Assembly: GCA_964526565.1 (NCBI GenBank)
Contig: CAZGMC010000091.1
Location: 1 to 17,256 of the forward strand
From: CAZGMC01 sp964526565
GTDB taxonomy: Bacteria > Pseudomonadota > Alphaproteobacteria > DSM-16000 > Inquilinaceae
Direction of reading: 5' to 3'
Length of the DNA: 17,256 nucleotides
The notes below the pieces were generated by a model. The model was given only the letters and a program-made list of their open reading frames with translations, made no database searches and was not told the origin of the DNA. Each line of letters starts with the position of its first letter. Position 1 is the stretch's first letter. Below, piece by piece: positions 14,215 through 17,256 of the stretch. Both the position numbers and the translations under genes were made by a program.

Positions 14215-14850
14215 CTACGGTCCCGCGCCTGTCGCCCGCAAGGTCGTCGCCGAAATGGGCACGCGCCGGGTCGGGAAGAATATCCAGGCCGGCGGTTTCA
14301 TGTCGGCAAGGCTGCCCGCCTCGCGCGGCGACCGGCGGAAGTGCCGGAACCGCGTCGCGGCTTTTCCACCGCTTGCCTTTAGAGAATATGAGGGCCGATC
14401 GAAGATCGCAATGGGAACAATATGAAAGATTCGTTCCCAATGGCGCCATTCATGCATCCCGGCCAAGGCGTCGGCGCCCATCAGCCAGACGAAGCGGGTA
14501 CAGGGGAAGCGCCGACGCAAGGCGGCGACGGTGTCGACCGTGTATTGCGTGTCCAGGTACCGTTCCACGTCGGTCACGACGATCCGCCGGTCTTCCCCCG
14601 CGGCATGACGGGCCGAAGCCAGCCGCTGCGCCAGCGGCGCCATGTCGGCGGCGGGCTTGAGCGGGTTCTGCGGCGACACCAGCAGCCACACCCGATGCAG
14701 GTGCAGCCGCTTCAGCGCCGTCTCGGCAATATGCCGGTGGCCTTGGTGGGCCGGATTGAACGACCCGCCGAGCAGCCCGACGCGCCGGCCGCGGGGCAGG
14801 TCCCCCGCCGCGGCGATCGGCGGCAGCGGGCCGGCCGGGCGGTCTTTCAC
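14215..14850 (-). CDS. nadD: Nicotinate-nucleotide adenylyltransferase NadD
   Basis: 211 residues. NadD joins nicotinate mononucleotide and ATP to give deamido-NAD in NAD synthesis. Seen are the nucleotidyltransferase motif GLLGGSFNPAHQGHRH (25-40), LLVSPQNPLK, VTDVERYLDTQYTVDTV, FVWLMGADAL and the C-terminal ISATTLR (the SxTxxR-type ATP site). The GTG start (14848-14850) overlaps the proA stop as GTGA. The last ~50 residues fall in sequence of somewhat lower GC but stay in frame and complete. Confidence 0.95.
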   Translation of the reverse strand: MKDRPAGPLPPIAAAGDLPRGRRVGLLGGSFNPAHQGHRHIAETALKRLHLHRVWLLVSPQNPLKPAADMAPLAQRLASARHAAGEDRRIVVTDVERYLDTQYTVDTVAALRRRFPCTRFVWLMGADALAGMHEWRHWERIFHIVPIAIFDRPSYSLKASGGKAATRFRHFRRSPREAGSLADMKPPAWIFFPTRRVPISATTLRATGAGP

Positions 14851-16130
14851 GGGCGGACCTGGCCGCTGCCGCGCACCAGGTACTTGTAGCTGGTCAACTG
14901 CTCGGCACCGACGGGGCCGCGGGCGTGCAGCTTGCCGGTGGCGATGCCGATTTCCGCGCCCATGCCAAACTCGCCGCCGTCGGCATACTGGGTCGAGGCG
15001 TTATGCAGCACGATGCCGCTGTCGACCCGGTCGAAGAACACCTGGGCGGCGGCGGCGTCCGCGGTGACGATGCAGTCTGTGTGGTGCGAGCCGTGCCGGT
15101 CGATATGCTCGATCGCCTCGTCCAGGCCGGTGACCTGCCGGATCGACAGGATCGGTGCGAGGTACTCGGTGTCCCAGTCGGCGGCGGTGGCGGGCACGAC
15201 GCGCGGGTCCATGGCCATGGTCGGCGGGTCGCCGCGCAGCTCGCAGCCGGCCTCGGCCAGGTCGTCCAGGATCGGCGGCAGCACGTCCGGTGCGACGGCG
15301 GCGTCGATCAGCAGCGTCTCCGTCGCACCACAGATGCCGGTGCGGCGCATCTTGGCATTGAAGGCGAGGCGCCGCGCCATCGCCGGGTCGGCGGCGGCGT
15401 GGACATAGGTGTGGCAGATGCCGTCCAGGTGGGCGAACACCGGAATGCGGCTTTCGGCCTGGACCCGCTCGATCAGCGAACGGCCGCCGCGCGGCACGAT
15501 CACGTCGATGTGGCCGGTCATCGTCAGCATGGCGCCGACCGCGGCACGGTCGGTGGTCGGGACGAGCTGGATCGCCGCCTTCGGCAGGCCGGCGTCGCGC
15601 AGGCCGCGCTCCAGGCAGGCGGCGATGGCCAGCGAGGACTGGAAGCTCTCCGTCCCGCCGCGCAGGATGGCGGCGTTGCCGGCCTTCAGGCACAGGCCGC
15701 CGGCATCGGCGGTGACGTTGGGCCGGCTCTCATAAATGATGCCGACGACGCCGAGCGGCACGCGCACCCGCGCGATCTTGAGGCCGTTGGGCCGCTCCCA
15801 CTCGGCCAGCACGGTGCCGACCGGGTCGGGCAGCGCGGCGATCGCCTCCAGGCCGGCGGCCATGGCCTCGACGCGCTTGTCGTCGAGCAGCAGGCGGTCG
15901 AGGAACGAGGCGGCGACGCCCTTCTGCCGGGCCACCGCCATGTCGCGGGCGTTGGCCTCCAGGATGGCGGCGCGGTCGCGGCGGATCGCGGCGGCGGCGG
16001 CGGCAAGGGCGGCGTTCTTGGCCTCGGGCGGGGCGACGGCCAGCGATCTGGCGGCGGCCCGGGCGGCCTCGCCCAGCCGGCGCATGGCGTCCGTCACGGT
16101 CTCGGGCGCGATGTCGTAGGCGAGGCTCAT
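14847..16130 (-). CDS. proA: Glutamate-5-semialdehyde dehydrogenase ProA
   Basis: 427 residues. ProA reduces gamma-glutamyl phosphate to glutamate-5-semialdehyde with NADPH in proline synthesis. Seen are VPLGVVGIIYESRPNVTADA (about 124-143), LKAGNAAILRGGTES, VIVPRGGRSLI, and KMRRTGICGATETLL with the catalytic Cys 267, followed by GMGAEIGIATGKLHARGPVG near the end. The ATG at 16128-16130 has GGGGGAA about 10 bases upstream. The usual upstream partners proB and obgE are not here; instead a 222-base gap and a broken pRiA4b-type gene on the other strand precede it, so the ancestral obg-proB-proA cluster has been split at this point. Confidence 0.97.
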   Translation of the reverse strand: MSLAYDIAPETVTDAMRRLGEAARAAARSLAVAPPEAKNAALAAAAAAIRRDRAAILEANARDMAVARQKGVAASFLDRLLLDDKRVEAMAAGLEAIAALPDPVGTVLAEWERPNGLKIARVRVPLGVVGIIYESRPNVTADAGGLCLKAGNAAILRGGTESFQSSLAIAACLERGLRDAGLPKAAIQLVPTTDRAAVGAMLTMTGHIDVIVPRGGRSLIERVQAESRIPVFAHLDGICHTYVHAAADPAMARRLAFNAKMRRTGICGATETLLIDAAVAPDVLPPILDDLAEAGCELRGDPPTMAMDPRVVPATAADWDTEYLAPILSIRQVTGLDEAIEHIDRHGSHHTDCIVTADAAAAQVFFDRVDSGIVLHNASTQYADGGEFGMGAEIGIATGKLHARGPVGAEQLTSYKYLVRGSGQVRP

Positions 16131-16256
16131 GGCGGACGGTTCCCCCGGAACGGCTGTCAGTTTCTGAGACTGTTACCATAGCGCAGGACGGGCGGGGATC
16201 TCACGTGTTTTACCCGGGGGCTGCGGGGCGTCGTGGCCGGGCGTGCGCCCGTGGCA

Positions 16257-16290
16257 GTGCCGGCACGTGCCGGTCGGCGTGGACCGGCAC
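16257..16290. repeat. GTGCCGG/CCGGCAC hairpin cluster upstream of the pRiA4b-type pseudogene
   Basis: A 10-bp palindrome GTGCCGGCAC (16257-16266) is followed at once by GTGCCGGTC (16267-16275), a 6-base loop, and GACCGGCAC (16282-16290). The second pair is a perfect 9-bp stem. The four half-units can pair in alternative ways. It may be a REP-like unit, a terminator or an operator; no T-tract is present. Confidence 0.5.
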
Positions 16291-16352
16291 CCGGATGCTT
16301 CGATAGCCGTCGGCTGTAGCGGCGCAGTTCGTTCTAGGAGAGGAGTTCCGTC

Positions 16353-16974
16353 ATGGCAGCCAGGGCCAAGCCCGAGGTCTATCCAGCTCAAGATCTCCCT
16401 GATGTACATGCGCCCGCCGATCTGGCGGCGCGTGCAGGTGCCGAGGGACATCACGCTGGCCGACCTGCACGATGTGATCCAGGCCACGTTCGGGTGGATG
16501 GGCGGCCATCTGCACCAGTTCGAGATCGGCGAAACGTACTACGGCGACCCGTCCGTGCTTGATGATGGTTTCGGGCCCAGAACGCACAACGAGGCCCGAA
16601 CGCGCCTGGGCCAGCTCGTCAACCGCAGTGTCAACAGATTCTTCTACACCTATGATTTCGACGACAAATGGCAGCACGAGATCAAGGTCGAGAAGACTCT
16701 GCCTGCCGCACCGGACGTCGACTACCCGGCGCTGACCGGCGGCAGGCGCCGCGCCCCGCCGGAGGACTGCGCCGGCGTACCGGGCTTCGCCATGCTCGTG
16801 GAGGCCATCAACGACGAGAGCCATCCCGAGCATGAGGAAATGTGCGATTGATACGGCGAGTCGTTCGATCCGGACGACATGGAGCTTGATTTTATCGAAG
16901 CGAGGCTGGACCGGCTCCGCGGCAAGCGACGTAAAGGGGCGAAGACGGGCCCAGCGGCCTCTTTCAGCGACTGA
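16353..16974 (+). pseudogene. Plasmid pRiA4b ORF-3 family protein, broken by frameshift and nonsense codon
   Basis: The ATG at 16353 follows AGGAGAGGAG and starts MAARAKPEVY. The expected continuation QLKISLMYMRPPIWRRVQV is in the next frame, and dropping one C at 16383-16384 restores it. The rest is typical of the family: DITLADLHDVIQATFGWMGG, HLHQFEIGETYYGDP, FFYTYDFDDKWQHEI, EDCAGVPGFAMLVEA and HPEHEEMCD. At 16849-16851 a TGA stands where family members usually have Trp; after it the frame continues as YGESFDPDDMELDFIEARLD to a TGA at 16972-16974. Repaired, the protein would be about 206 residues, the family length. Function of the family is unknown; it is linked to plasmids and IS elements. 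A sequencing error could explain one lesion, hardly both. Confidence 0.8.
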
Positions 16975-17094
16975 TGCGTGAGGGCGATCAGAAGCTGCGC
17001 GACACCCGATGCGCCTTCGAAAGCCAGTGTCGTGCCTGCCGCAGGTTCCGTTGTCGGGCGCCGCACTTGACCAATGAAGCGGGGACGGTCGCGA

Positions 17095-17256
17095 TCAATG
17101 CCGCTGGTCAGCGCTGAACACGTCCGCCAGCGTGTGCGCGTCGAGGATGCGATCGCCCCAGACGTCGAGCAGGGCGGCATCGGCGGCATGGATGCGGGCC
17201 ACGATGTCCGGCGCCACGGGACCGAAGCGCCGGGCCAGGAGCCGCAGCAGCATCTC
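17095..17256 (-). CDS. Rpn family protein, C-terminal end (partial, runs off the window)
   Basis: 53 codons are visible before a TGA (17095-17097), reading EMLLRLLARRFGPVAPDI, then VARIHAADAALLDVWGDRIL and DAHTLADVFSADQRH. This is the DUF4351-like tail; about 33 of 53 residues equal those of the Rpn protein at 6622-7683, and the end points match without a gap. The nuclease domain, if present, lies beyond the right edge. It converges with the pRiA4b-type pseudogene. Confidence 0.82.
   Translation of the reverse strand, partial: EMLLRLLARRFGPVAPDIVARIHAADAALLDVWGDRILDAHTLADVFSADQRH

Noticed and set aside
16243..16352. In-frame upstream extension of the pRiA4b-type frame
   Set aside because: It has no ribosome site or family similarity; the AGGAGAGGAG-ATG at 16353 in the other frame gives the expected family N-terminus.
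16849..16851. In-frame TGA as recoded selenocysteine or tryptophan
   Set aside because: TGA ends most genes in the window, no SECIS-like hairpin is evident right after it, and the same gene also carries a frameshift, so decay is the simpler reading.

Overview
This window looks like the chromosome of a high-GC alphaproteobacterium, probably Rhodospirillales-like. The support is GC-rich codon third positions, the alphaproteobacterial gene order proA-nadD-rsfS-rlmH, an alpha-type Fur without CxxC zinc motifs, a TRAP transporter, and tight 4-bp ATGA/GTGA overlaps inside operons. I see no rRNA, tRNA, CRISPR array or phage.

Left part (1-6252). A minus-strand operon runs mtnP > mtnA > dctQ > dctM. 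It pairs the first two soluble steps of methylthioadenosine (MTA) breakdown with the two membrane subunits of a TRAP transporter; no solute-binding subunit and no mtnB/C/D/K is visible. Divergent from it is a CBS-pair protein. Beyond that, a minus-strand rhomboid protease gene is followed with a GTGA overlap by the remnant of an MTA/S-adenosylhomocysteine nucleosidase gene that has lost its middle.

Centre (6253-10903). An Rpn-family nuclease gene (PD-(D/E)XK core plus DUF4351-like tail) is bracketed by two directly repeated 86-bp elements with inverted TTCCGGGGACACAA ends. It contains a plausible internal translation start at the head of a 12-bp minisatellite. Next to it is a stand-alone Lhr-type helicase of the ligase-associated DNA damage response family, without its usual ligase, exonuclease and phosphoesterase partners. 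Lower-GC, gene-free stretches on both sides hold REP-like palindromes.

Right part (10904-17256). This holds two tiny membrane proteins, a 10-bp tandem repeat array in front of fur, fur with a small overlapping gene, a Tlde1/DUF2778-like L,D-transpeptidase fold protein, a small exported protein, and the operon proA-nadD-rsfS-rlmH on the minus strand. After it lies a pRiA4b ORF-3 family gene broken by a frameshift and a TGA. At the right edge is the 3' end of a second Rpn-family gene, about 62% identical to the first over 53 residues.

The main themes are MTA metabolism next to a decaying nucleosidase gene, Rpn/REP mobile material beside broken genes, and a tendency to short tandem duplications, several of exactly 12 bp and in frame. 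Best candidate for a less-described system: the REP-flanked Rpn gene with a possible gene-within-gene antitoxin.
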